A stretch of DNA of 64,000 nt from a virus, in the IMG/VR virus record IMGVR_UViG_3300036715_001140, positions 82,794 to 146,793 of that record. One strand, written 5' to 3'. Position 1 is the first letter of the stretch, and each line of letters starts with the position of its first letter. Below are positions 31,917 through 39,553 of this stretch, piece after piece. The notes under the pieces are model-generated. The model did not search any database. It saw nothing but the letters and a program-made list of their open reading frames with translations, and was not told the origin of the DNA. The position numbers and the translations under genes are program-made.

Positions 31917-32723
31917 TTAGCCTCTTTCTTTCATTTTAGCGTTAAGTTCTTGTTTGAATTTATTTGTAACAGGTTTAGGTTCTACATCAGATTTAAGTTT
32001 GAAAGTTAATTTATATTCCATAGCTGTTGGTCGAATTTGAGTATGTGTCTCTACTATACATAATCCAAATCTGTTGGCAATATCCTCAGAGATATTTTTT
32101 ATATCTTCATTTAATATTGACAACTCCGATGTTCCAAATTGCTTAAATTCATGATGTCCGACAACAGGTCTTTTAGTACTAACTGTTTCGTCTTGAACTT
32201 TAAGATTCAATAGTGATCGTGCTACATTGTAACACTTTGTACATAATCCTCCTGTTTTATAACCATCCTTTAAAGATACACCGTATAGTGTAATATCTTT
32301 GTGTGGAAATGATTTACCACAACAGTCACAAATTAGTTTTGTTGCATCAGACTTACAGATATTAACTACTCCATTGGTATTGTCTATTTCTTTAAAACAT
32401 CTAAATGGTGCTAAACCTCCGCATTTTGTGGCGTAAGTAAAATGATACTTATCACCATGTTTGAAATTAACTTTTACTACAGTTCCATCAATATTAGAGT
32501 TGCAATACTGTAGTTGCATAATTTTGTTAGAGATGTCTGGTTCAATTTGAAACAAAAGATTTGATTTAGTCCATTTTATCTGAGACAATGGAAGAACTAT
32601 TACTTCTTTGGTAACTTTATTCCTGAGTGAATAACCGGAACTTGATACTTTTACTACTTTCATACGACTGTCATCTAACATTATAACTTTCATTCCCAAA
32701 TGCTCTTCATGATGCTTCTTCAT
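31917..32723 (-). CDS. Zinc-finger hypothetical protein
   Basis: About 268 residues from ATG at 32723 (GGAGG five bases upstream). The N-terminal part is beta-rich. CDCCGKSF near 135 and CTKC near 160 make a zinc site. The C-terminal third is charged. No family recognised. Confidence 0.6.
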   Translation of the reverse strand: MKKHHEEHLGMKVIMLDDSRMKVVKVSSSGYSLRNKVTKEVIVLPLSQIKWTKSNLLFQIEPDISNKIMQLQYCNSNIDGTVVKVNFKHGDKYHFTYATKCGGLAPFRCFKEIDNTNGVVNICKSDATKLICDCCGKSFPHKDITLYGVSLKDGYKTGGLCTKCYNVARSLLNLKVQDETVSTKRPVVGHHEFKQFGTSELSILNEDIKNISEDIANRFGLCIVETHTQIRPTAMEYKLTFKLKSDVEPKPVTNKFKQELNAKMKERG

Positions 32724-32754
32724 CCTAGCCTCCAAAGATTTTTAGCGTATGTTA

Positions 32755-32993
32755 CTACAACTCCGACATTGTCTTTTTAATATGTACTATTCTAGTATTA
32801 TGATAATCTATCTTCTTCTTCTTACTTAGACTAAACTTAATTTGTGTTTTAATCTTTTGTTCCAAAATATCTACTGTTTCTTCTTATAAAGATAATCCAA
32901 TGTTACTCTGTAAACAAGCAAACTTAATCCAAGCTGTAGCATGAGTATTTTCGGATTGATAGCAAATACATTCATAATACCTTACTTTAGCTG
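32755..32993 (-). pseudogene. Decayed gene remnant
   Basis: One frame reads like protein (KVRYYECICYQ, then SENTHATAWIKFACLQ), meets TAA, then continues with EETVDILEQK and a lysine-rich end to TAG. No start codon or ribosome binding site is evident. Likely a degraded gene in a 270-base gap; nothing else is seen there. Confidence 0.4.
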
Positions 32994-33005
32994 GTTACTA
33001 AAGAC

Positions 33006-33662
33006 CTATTCAAATATTTGATTCACCTTATCTACATAATCTTGAAGATACATATTATATCTTGTATTATTATACTTTTTCATGATAGCCTTTATAGCTT
33101 CTTTCTTAGTATAAGAGCTACATCCTATTTGAACTTTAGTAAGGTCATCCTTATAAATAATAATAGCTCTATTATTAGTACCGCAATAGTACACTATTTT
33201 ATGAATCAACCTGGTATCTTTATTTACTTTATCTTTGAACTCCCTTATAAATTCTTCTGATAACTTTTGATATTTAGATATGTAATACCAATCTACTTTA
33301 TCTTTAAACTCCCTTATAAATTCTTCTGATAGCTTTTGATAATTAGATATACAGTTCCAATCTACTTTATCTTTAAACTCCCTTATAAATTCTTCTGATA
33401 GCTTTTGATAATTAGATATATAATACCAATTTACTATATCTTTAAACTCCCTTATAAATTCTTCTGATAACTTTTGGTATATAGATATACAATACCAATT
33501 TACTTTAGTCCTAAACTCCCTTATAAATTCTTCTGATAGAATTTGACATTTAGATATATAATACCAATCTATGCTATTCTTATCTTTAATCCTTTTTATA
33601 TATTCTATCTTGTTATTACTTTTACTAAATCCTTGTTCAGTAAACTTAGGTATTGCCCTCAT
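33006..33662 (-). CDS. Tandem-repeat protein (LSEEFIREF repeats)
   Basis: 218 residues. Five copies of a 22-residue unit (consensus WYYISKYQKLSEEFIREFKD) fill residues about 30-145. A separate C-terminal domain (NNRAIIIYKDDLTKVQIGC, then KKEAIKAI) follows. Similar repeats occur in many phage and bacterial proteins of unknown role. Copy number probably varies by recombination. Confidence 0.75.
   Translation of the reverse strand: MRAIPKFTEQGFSKSNNKIEYIKRIKDKNSIDWYYISKCQILSEEFIREFRTKVNWYCISIYQKLSEEFIREFKDIVNWYYISNYQKLSEEFIREFKDKVDWNCISNYQKLSEEFIREFKDKVDWYYISKYQKLSEEFIREFKDKVNKDTRLIHKIVYYCGTNNRAIIIYKDDLTKVQIGCSSYTKKEAIKAIMKKYNNTRYNMYLQDYVDKVNQIFE
33227..33560. repeat. Five 66-bp tandem repeats
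   Basis: The DNA units are highly similar (for example TAAACTCCCTTATAAATTCT recurs every 66 bases) and encode the protein repeats above. Confidence 0.85.
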
Positions 33663-34288
33663 AAATTGTTCTCCTTATTATTGTCAGTAGGCAAAAAAGA
33701 CTCAAACTTTTTTGAGGAAATCCTAATACAGCTGCTTAATTCAAAGGCAATAGTATAGTCTTTAGTCTGTAAGCGTGAATTATCTTTAATGTGTACCCAC
33801 TGTCCTCGCCGAAATGCTGCGGAAGTATTACGTACTCCGTATACTTCTAGTTTACCAGATTCAAGTAGTTGTAAAACTCTATGTGCAGTAGTAGTAAAGG
33901 CAACTTCTGTTTTAAGCAGATAATAAAGATTATTGCCAAGATAGTGTATTGGAACAAGAATGGGCTTGTTTGTTACAACCTTGTTAGGCTCTTTACTATA
34001 AGTAGCGGGAGTTAAAGTCAACTTATGAGGAACCGAAAGCTTTTCAAAAGTAGTATTAGTATTTATTGCCCCAATAGAAGTGAGATTGTCAGCTACCTTT
34101 GGGTAGGCTTCAACAGCAAGTGCTGTCTTGACTGCTAACTCCAGTCTTTTACCTGTTTCTTTATACAAACCTGTTAAAATAGAGCCAGTAGTAGAATCAA
34201 CTTTTTGATCAAGTACTGCCTGCATTACTGTTCGTATTTCAGTAAACTCTTTCATTATGGGACTGCTAGTAACAATATTCGTAAACAT
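33659..34288 (-). CDS. Hypothetical protein
   Basis: About 209 residues from ATG at 34288, placed by an AAAGGAGAAG site; a longer frame to 34360 exists. Thr/Ser-rich middle, no motif recognised. The end overlaps the start of the repeat protein. Confidence 0.65.
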   Translation of the reverse strand: MFTNIVTSSPIMKEFTEIRTVMQAVLDQKVDSTTGSILTGLYKETGKRLELAVKTALAVEAYPKVADNLTSIGAINTNTTFEKLSVPHKLTLTPATYSKEPNKVVTNKPILVPIHYLGNNLYYLLKTEVAFTTTAHRVLQLLESGKLEVYGVRNTSAAFRRGQWVHIKDNSRLQTKDYTIAFELSSCIRISSKKFESFLPTDNNKENNL

Positions 34289-34396
34289 TATACTTCTCCT
34301 TTCTGGTTGTAGGCTCAACTGCTTAAGATCTCGTTTTATTAACAGACTAATCCTTTTCATTTGTATTACCTCTTTAGAGGGTTCAACACAAGATGT

Positions 34397-34474
34397 CTAT
34401 TTAAGTATCCTACGGATATAAGCATCTGAAAGTTCTCGTATGCTATTTAAGGTCAGTTTCTTTTTAACCTCCAT
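34397..34474 (-). CDS. 25-residue basic peptide
   Basis: MEVKKKLTLN, then SIRELSDAYIRRILK, with a strong AGGAGTAGGCT site in the end of the upstream gene. It ends in TAG and the frame stays open beyond into the long form of the next gene, so a readthrough product is conceivable. Confidence 0.5.
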   Translation of the reverse strand: MEVKKKLTLNSIRELSDAYIRRILK

Positions 34475-34477
34475 AGC

Positions 34478-34738
34478 CTACTCCTCATCCTCACTGAGTT
34501 CAGCAACCAACTTTTTAATAGCTTTTTGTACCTTAGCAGCTTGCTCAAGAGTAAAACTTTTACATGGAGCTATAATGCTAGTTCCATCTTTCTTTGTTAT
34601 TTTTGTTTTTATACTGATCTTAACTTCTCCGCCATCATAAGAATATGCTTCTACCAGAATCTTGGATGAATCACTAATTTTAATAGGTTTGCTAGTAGCT
34701 AGTACTTTATGCTTTTTACTGTCCCAGTTTGAAGCCAT
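34478..34738 (-). CDS. Hypothetical protein, possibly PC4-like
   Basis: 86 residues. ILVEAYSYDGGEVKISIKTK followed by FTLEQAAKVQKAIKKLV gives four strands and a helix, as in PC4/single-strand DNA-binding coactivators, but the match is only structural impression. Acidic C-terminus. Confidence 0.55.
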   Translation of the reverse strand: MASNWDSKKHKVLATSKPIKISDSSKILVEAYSYDGGEVKISIKTKITKKDGTSIIAPCKSFTLEQAAKVQKAIKKLVAELSEDEE

Positions 34739-34749
34739 TTTAGTCTCCT

Positions 34750-34917
34750 TTAGACCCTAAGAATTGAAGGTAATGATAATTGCTTTTCTATCATTTTTCT
34801 TACCTGTCGATAATTATGCCATGTAATTAAAGAGTATGTTGGGTCTTTAGCATGAATACAACCAGTATTCTCTTTTGCACCACATTGAGCGCATACCCAT
34901 GTCAAGTCTTTTGGCAT
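34750..34917 (-). CDS. Small zinc-site protein
   Basis: 55 residues reading MPKDLTWVCAQCGAKENTGC and so on, ending SILRV. CAQC plus C-x2-H (CIHA) suggests zinc binding. Its ATG overlaps the stop of the frameshift gene upstream (TAATG). Too short for routine gene calling but clearly coding. Confidence 0.65.
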   Translation of the reverse strand: MPKDLTWVCAQCGAKENTGCIHAKDPTYSLITWHNYRQVRKMIEKQLSLPSILRV

Positions 34918-35242
34918 TATTTTTTAACCTCCTTTCTTTTAGATTTGTTGGCATTAAGTTTCTTATGCAACTCTTTACCATAAAAGCAATTAATGTCAGA
35001 GTGGTCATAAGCATAGCCAGAAATATACCATTGACCGGAGCTGTTAATTCCAAGCCTAGCTCCGCTTGATAGTAATATCTCATTGTTATTAAGATACACT
35101 TCAGCATACAGAAGTATTTTGTTTTTAAACAAACGATAGGATCAATTTTTCTTGCTTCATTTAAGATATATGAGAGGGGTGTTTCAAGATGAGACTTTAG
35201 GAGGGCAATTGCTTTTTGCTTGGAGATCATCTTCACATTCAT
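34917..35242 (-). CDS. Hypothetical protein, probable -1 frameshift
   Basis: Frame 0 from ATG 35242 encodes 40 residues (MNVKMISKQK ... IDPIVCLK). At 35123-35129 lies T-TTA-AAA, a canonical -1 slippery heptamer in the right phase. The -1 frame then gives NKILLYAEVYLNNNEILLSS and a coherent protein to TAA at 34917. Frame 0 stays open but is less protein-like. An undercalled A-run in the sequence is the alternative. AAAGGAT precedes the start. Function unknown. Confidence 0.6.
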
Positions 35243-35327
35243 TTTCCTATCCTTTCTACAACTAAAAGAAAGTTTTGGAAAAATATCATCAACTCTTATT
35301 CAATTTTATATGATATTTCCCTGTTTC

Positions 35328-35356
35328 AGTTTATCATAAATATAAATAAATGTCAA
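35328..35356 (-). promoter_or_regulatory. Sigma-70-type promoter
   Basis: TTGACA (35351-35356), 17 bases, TAAACT (35328-35333) on the minus strand. It drives the frameshift gene group. A leader motif AAGAGTTG lies downstream. Confidence 0.65.
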
Positions 35357-35366
35357 ATATCAATTT

Positions 35367-35389
35367 TTGCACAACTCTTTGTTGTGCAA
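35367..35389 (-). terminator. Hairpin upstream of promoter
   Basis: Perfect stem TTGCACAAC / GTTGTGCAA between the tRNA-Arg gene and the promoter. It may terminate the tRNA transcript; the T-run is poor. Confidence 0.4.
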
Positions 35390-35433
35390 TCTACATCTTT
35401 TAAAAAGTATGTATTTAAATTTATTAGGTTTTA

Positions 35434-35510
<77 letters not shown>

Positions 35511-35526
35511 ATTTTCTGATTATAAG

Positions 35527-35673
35527 TTACCTAACATGTTTGTGTGTGTCCGTGATCTTATGCATAAATTGATTCCAAAGAATCAGAGGTTTTGATAAAC
35601 CTTTAAAGCCATTCATTTTCGTAAAATTACCTTTTACTTTACGAGCTTCTTTTGTTTCTTTAGCTTTCGCCAT
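35527..35673 (-). CDS. Small basic protein
   Basis: 48 residues (MAKAKETKEA, then RKVKGNFTKM) with a GGAG site. Basic, likely nucleic-acid binding. It lies between tRNA-Arg and the 128-residue gene. Confidence 0.6.
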   Translation of the reverse strand: MAKAKETKEARKVKGNFTKMNGFKGLSKPLILWNQFMHKITDTHKHVR

Positions 35674-35787
35674 TTTTAATCTCCATTTCTTATGATTTAA
35701 TTACTGAATTAAGATACTCTTGAAATCCGAATACTGCTTTGCCCAATCTACTAATTCAGGATTCCTCATGTAAATAATTTTTAGTTT

Positions 35788-36174
35788 TCATAACCATATC
35801 CCCATTTCTTTGTCAGTCCATAAAGAAGCATGAATTACAGATTTAGTATCTCTAAATCTAAGAGCCAGAAATTGCATTGGACCACTTGACCAAGGTTCAG
35901 CTTGAAGAAACTCTTCAACAGTAGACCCATTGTGCATGAAATATTGTTTTAGAATATGAGAATCTTCATCAAACATACCTTTAAGTACATTTGGAGTATC
36001 TTCTGAGTCTAATATACTCCTTTTAACTTTAGGTAAGATCTCATGCTTAATTACGTTACCATCTTTATCTAGATAGTCTCTTGTAGTTGTTTCAACATAC
36101 TCAATCTTACGACAATGCTTTTGTAACCAGCGCTTAGCTTTTTCTGTTAATCCGATGAATTGTGTGCAACGCAT
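35788..36174 (-). CDS. Hypothetical protein
   Basis: 128 residues beginning MRCTQFIGLT. Not recognised. AAGGAGGCG precedes the start. It is the first protein gene after the tRNA-Met. Confidence 0.65.
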   Translation of the reverse strand: MRCTQFIGLTEKAKRWLQKHCRKIEYVETTTRDYLDKDGNVIKHEILPKVKRSILDSEDTPNVLKGMFDEDSHILKQYFMHNGSTVEEFLQAEPWSSGPMQFLALRFRDTKSVIHASLWTDKEMGIWL

Positions 36175-36250
36175 GAGTTGGTCGCCTCCTTTTAGGAATT
36201 AGTAGATCGAATGAACGCTCGATCTGATGCGTTTTACTCTTGAAAAAATA

Positions 36251-36327
36251 TGGTGGGCCTTCAGTGATTTGAACACTGTACCGTCCGGTTATGAGCCGGA
36301 TGCTCTAGCCAATTGAGCTAAAGGCCC
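36251..36327 (-). tRNA. tRNA-Met(CAU) or Ile2
   Basis: Acceptor GGGCCTT/AAGGCCC, anticodon loop CTCATAA, T-loop TTCAAAT and encoded CCA. The body resembles elongator Met; CAU could also be a lysidine-modified Ile tRNA. Confidence 0.9.
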
Positions 36328-36374
36328 TGATAAGTTGCTCTGGTTACAAAGGATGAGAATGTAAACTTATAACT

Positions 36375-36713
36375 TGGTGCGGGTGGCGAGACTCGAACTC
36401 GCACAGCCTTTCAGCCGAGGGATTTTAAGCATGTATGTCTGAAAGTTTCCAATCAGCATGGACTATATCTTTACCGCTTAAATTTGATTTAAGTACGGTA
36501 GTGGGCGCTCTAGCCTGTTATTAAGAACACTATAGTTCTCAGGTAGTCTCTGCACCTTCTGTAGTTGTAACTACAGCTTGGCTCAGGGTTAGCATATCTA
36601 CATAATATAGACTTAGCCTTCTCTGAGTTCACCCACAGTTTACTCAACTATTACTAATTGAGGGGGACTAACTTTCTGGTCTTCCCTTGTGTCTGCCATT
36701 CCACCACACCCGC
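36375..36713 (-). tRNA. tRNA-Leu(UAA) interrupted by group I intron
   Basis: Exon 1 is 36683-36713 (GCGGGTGTGG ... CAAGGGA) and exon 2 is 36375-36429 (CTTAAAATCCCT ... CACCCGCACCA). Joined, they give a full leucine tRNA with anticodon TAA and encoded CCA. The anticodon stem AGGGA/TCCCT is split by 253 bases. The apparent junction is between positions 31 and 32, not within the anticodon as in the cyanobacterial tRNA-Leu intron; the exact 5' site is uncertain. Confidence 0.85.
36430..36682 (-). ncRNA. Group I intron in tRNA-Leu
   Basis: On the minus strand the conserved core elements occur in order: CCCTGAGCCAAGC (Q), GGTGCAGAGACTACC (R) and AAAGATATAGTCC (S). The last intron base is G. These closely resemble the cyanobacterial/plastid tRNA-Leu intron core. 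There is no open frame for an endonuclease inside. The preceding exon base appears to be A rather than the usual U. Confidence 0.8.
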
Positions 36714-36729
36714 ATGAAAATTACGATTT

Positions 36730-36965
36730 AATCAGATAATTTGAAGTTATCTCTAAATCTGATACCTTGAATAGCGGAGCTAATCCTATAAAACAAATAC
36801 AAGCGAGCCTATTTCACTCTAATCCACAAGGCGTGACAGCTAGTACTAGCTGGTGGAATTGCATTGTACTATTCCAACGAAACACTACATCGAGAGGTCA
36901 TGCTCGGAAAGATTAAGAAATGCCGTTTCATACCTCAAGTGCGGATTTCTACCGCCGGCATATTC
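36730..36965 (-). ncRNA. Possible structured RNA or 3' leader
   Basis: No gene is visible between the acidic protein stop and the tRNA-Leu. The stretch contains a 16-base palindrome (CAGCTAGTACTAGCTG, 36837-36852), a GGAAT/ATTCC stem, a TGCCG/CGGCA stem enclosing GCGG/CCGC, and an ATCAGAT/ATCTGAT stem. It may be a pre-tRNA leader or separate RNA. Confidence 0.3.
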
Positions 36966-36981
36966 TTTATATCAACAGTGA

Positions 36982-37902
36982 TTAGTCTTCGTCATCATCA
37001 TCATCATCTTCTTCTTCGTCATCATCTTCTTCTTCGTCATCATCATCATCTTCGTCATCATCATCATCATCTTCATTCTCGTCATCGTCATCATCATCGT
37101 CTTCATCATCGTCTTCATCATCATCATCTTCTTCTTCTTCGTCATCATCATCTTCTACTACTTTTTTACCTTTACCTTTTTTAGCCGGCTTTTCATCTTC
37201 TTCTTCTTCATCCTCGTCATCATCTTCGTCTTCTTCTTCCTCTTCTTCCTCTTCTTTGTGCTTAGAGGATTTCTTTTCTGGACGAGCCTTCTTAGCCTTC
37301 TTTTCTACTTTTTCATCTACTTCAGCAGAAATATCAATATTAATACCTTCTGGTGATTCAGTGTTGACCAGAATAATCTCACCTTTCTTATTAACTACTT
37401 TGATAAAACCAGTAGTCTTATCTACAGTTGACTCTCCAGAAACTTCATAGACACAGTCAAAGCCTTTGAACAAGACTTCACCGTGACCACCTTCCTCACC
37501 CTCAATAACCAAGATATTCTTCATAGCGATATCACGCTTGATAGCTTTTGAACTCCGTGGCTTCTTATGGAGAAGAGTGAGTTTTTCAGAATCCATAGAA
37601 ACAATAGTACCAGAAAGTGAACAGATAGTAAATCCTGATACGGTAACATCAACTTCAGATCCTGAACCATTTTTAATCTTTTTAGCTTTTGATCCTTTGT
37701 TTTCTTTTGTTGCTGCTGACACTGAAGGTTTACGACCACGAGTTTTCTCTTCTTTTACTGGCTTGGACTTAGAAGCCTTTGCTGCCCTCTCTGCTGCTTT
37801 TTTAGCTTCTCTTTCTTTAGCAGCTTTCTTTGCTGCCCTCTCTGCTGCTTTAGCTTCCTTCTTCAGACGAGCTTCTTTTTCAGCTTTAGTTTCTCTTGCC
37901 AT
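36982..37902 (-). CDS. Bipolar protein with long acidic tail
   Basis: 306 residues in three parts. Residues 1-80 are Ala/Lys-rich helix. About 80-195 form a beta-rich domain (VSGFTICSLSGTIVSMDSEK). The last 95 are almost only Asp and Glu broken by one KPAKKGKGKK patch. Such tails occur in histone chaperones and DNA mimics. No homology assigned. It shares style with the genes at 39550 and 45164. Confidence 0.75.
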   Translation of the reverse strand: MARETKAEKEARLKKEAKAAERAAKKAAKEREAKKAAERAAKASKSKPVKEEKTRGRKPSVSAATKENKGSKAKKIKNGSGSEVDVTVSGFTICSLSGTIVSMDSEKLTLLHKKPRSSKAIKRDIAMKNILVIEGEEGGHGEVLFKGFDCVYEVSGESTVDKTTGFIKVVNKKGEIILVNTESPEGINIDISAEVDEKVEKKAKKARPEKKSSKHKEEEEEEEEDEDDDEDEEEEDEKPAKKGKGKKVVEDDDDEEEEDDDDEDDDEDDDDDDDENEDDDDDDEDDDDDEEEDDDEEEDDDDDDED

Positions 37903-38015
37903 TTTTACATCCTCCTGTGATTTTTCTCAGTTCTTACTGAGAATTGTTTAGTGTGAACAACTCTAGTTTTCTTTACCAGCAGAATAAAACAATAATAATC
38001 TCGCTACATTTAATA

Positions 38016-38028
38016 TTAACAGTTTTAG
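38016..38028 (-). promoter_or_regulatory. Promoter-like motif CTAAAACTGTTAA
   Basis: Identical 13-mer to 6722 and 39541, lying between the stop of the 280-residue gene and the acidic-tail gene. A stem TTCTCAG/CTGAGAA lies in the leader. Confidence 0.5.
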
Positions 38029-38039
38029 TTATTGTTAAT

Positions 38040-38882
38040 TTATTCTACAGTCTCCTCTCTTACTTTTTTATTTGAAACCTCAGTTTTAGCTTTAACTTCT
38101 AAACAAAAATATGATCCATCTCTATTTTGATAAGTATGAGCACCTTCAATTACTTTCTTTGGTATGTAAGAATTGTCCAGTCTCTCCGATATGTCTTCGC
38201 ATTCTACCTTAGTTTGATCAATAACTACAATCCTAAGTAATTGAACTTTAATCTCTGAGTTATTTAAATCCAGTGGCTTTGTACCTTGTATATTTACAAT
38301 TATGTCATTTTCAACAACTGGTACTAATGCCTGGTTTTTACTATTATTTAGATCTCCTTGTTGTTTTATGAAAATCGCTCTTTTCAGTTGTCTTTTAGAG
38401 TTTAATACATAACGACAACTAAATAGATTTGACATTGAACCACCACCTACACCAATTACAGGAATCTTTGTAGCCGTTCTTTGAATATCAAAGAACACCG
38501 GTGGTTTTTTAATCTTTAAGAACTCTTCTTTTACTAACATATCCACATACTTTGTATTACCTATTTCTACGCCGTATGAGATTGCTTTAAACTCTACTAT
38601 CGACTTATTCTCTGCATCTTCCGAATTTGAATTATAACTAATTAGTGCATTACACATTTTTCGCAATGCTTCTAAAGAGCTAAACTCAAGTATAACAACT
38701 GAACAACTCGGGTCTAGTTCATTAAATTGAATTTCAAGGATACTCTCAAGATCAAAAGTAGGACTAATGGACTTAAGGTATTCAGGATTAGTTATAACTA
38801 AAATATTCTTATTACTAAAAAATTCCTGTTTAACATAGTTGTCAATTATGTTTTGCTTTGTTAAAATACTTATGTTAGGCAT
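38040..38882 (-). CDS. Hypothetical protein
   Basis: 280 residues, beta-rich. VIGVGGGSMSN near residue 142 recalls a nucleotide or phosphate loop but is not diagnostic. GGAGG precedes the start. Not recognised. Confidence 0.65.
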   Translation of the reverse strand: MPNISILTKQNIIDNYVKQEFFSNKNILVITNPEYLKSISPTFDLESILEIQFNELDPSCSVVILEFSSLEALRKMCNALISYNSNSEDAENKSIVEFKAISYGVEIGNTKYVDMLVKEEFLKIKKPPVFFDIQRTATKIPVIGVGGGSMSNLFSCRYVLNSKRQLKRAIFIKQQGDLNNSKNQALVPVVENDIIVNIQGTKPLDLNNSEIKVQLLRIVVIDQTKVECEDISERLDNSYIPKKVIEGAHTYQNRDGSYFCLEVKAKTEVSNKKVREETVE

Positions 38883-38912
38883 ATTACCTCCAAAAAGATT
38901 AAAACTAAATTT

Positions 38913-38941
38913 AATAGAGGGGACACTTTATCCCCTCTATT
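38913..38941 (-). terminator. Intrinsic terminator
   Basis: Perfect stem AATAGAGGGG / CCCCTCTATT after the lysine-rich gene, followed by a T-rich stretch on the minus strand. Confidence 0.75.
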
Positions 38942-38968
38942 GTAAGATCAAACAATATCTAATTCTTA

Positions 38969-39481
38969 TTACTTCTTAGACTTCTTAGACTTCTTATCTT
39001 TCTTTACAGATTCAGTCTTTTCAGTCTTACGAACTTTTGCTGAAGCCTTGTCAGTTTTATCAGTGGCTTTAGCCTGTGCTGCAACCATAGAATCTACTAC
39101 AGCTTTAACGTAAGGCAGCTTTGCTGCTTTTACTAGCTTCATAAAGGCCTTTCCAACAAGCTCAGAAACCTCGGCATTGAAGATAGTTTCAACTCCGCTT
39201 TGGATAGCTTTCTTGTCAGCTTTCTTTCCAGGAGTAAACAACTTACCAGCTTTCTTAGCAGCCTTTTCAATATCAGAAACTTGAACAGTAAGAACCAAAG
39301 CAGCTTCTTTATTAACTTCTTTACCTACATGGGCATTCTCTTTCTTTTCTTTCTTTTCTTTCTTGTCTTTCTTCATTGACCTTTCACCTTCTTTCTTTTT
39401 AGTTTTAACTTCTACTGCTTGTGCTTTTGCCTCTGGTGCTGCTGATGCCGCACCAACAACTTTCTTCTTGTCTTTCTCCAT
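38969..39481 (-). CDS. Lysine-rich histone-like protein
   Basis: 170 residues. Lys/Ala/Glu-rich tails flank a folded part at about 70-135 (VQVSDIEKAAKKAGKLFTPG, then VSELVGKAFMKLVKAAK). The C-terminus is nearly all Lys/Ser. Its charge pattern suggests DNA compaction, but it belongs to no family I recognise. A palindrome lies in its leader. Confidence 0.7.
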   Translation of the reverse strand: MEKDKKKVVGAASAAPEAKAQAVEVKTKKKEGERSMKKDKKEKKEKKENAHVGKEVNKEAALVLTVQVSDIEKAAKKAGKLFTPGKKADKKAIQSGVETIFNAEVSELVGKAFMKLVKAAKLPYVKAVVDSMVAAQAKATDKTDKASAKVRKTEKTESVKKDKKSKKSKK

Positions 39482-39506
39482 CTTGATGTTTCTCCTTTCT
39501 GATAGT

Positions 39507-39524
39507 AGTACACTATAGTGTACT
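39507..39524. promoter_or_regulatory. 18-bp perfect palindrome
   Basis: AGTACACTATAGTGTACT in the leader of the lysine-rich gene, between the promoter-like motif and the ribosome binding site. Suits a dimeric repressor site or a leader hairpin. Confidence 0.5.
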
Positions 39525-39540
39525 CTTAATTTTATAATAA

Positions 39541-39553
39541 TTAACAGTTTTAG
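39541..39553 (-). promoter_or_regulatory. Promoter-like motif CTAAAACTGTTAA
   Basis: The same 13-mer as at 6722 and 38016; here it overlaps the stop codon of the 420-residue gene and lies 60 bases before the lysine-rich gene. A TATAAAAT sequence follows 5 bases later. Confidence 0.5.

Noticed and set aside
33227-33560. CRISPR array
   Set aside because: The repeats are contiguous, 66 bp, in frame and protein-coding, with no unique spacers. No other array-like pattern was found.
34847-35122. Frame-0 continuation after the slippery site
   Set aside because: Stays open but reads poorly, while the -1 frame and the 55-residue gene explain the same DNA with good start and stop signals.
35701-35769. 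22-codon frame between the small basic gene and the 128-residue gene
   Set aside because: No ribosome binding site and no supporting feature, though the text is not implausible.
36864-37184. Plus-strand histidine/leucine-rich frame
   Set aside because: Antisense shadow of the acidic tail coding sequence; composition explained by GAT/GAA repeats.
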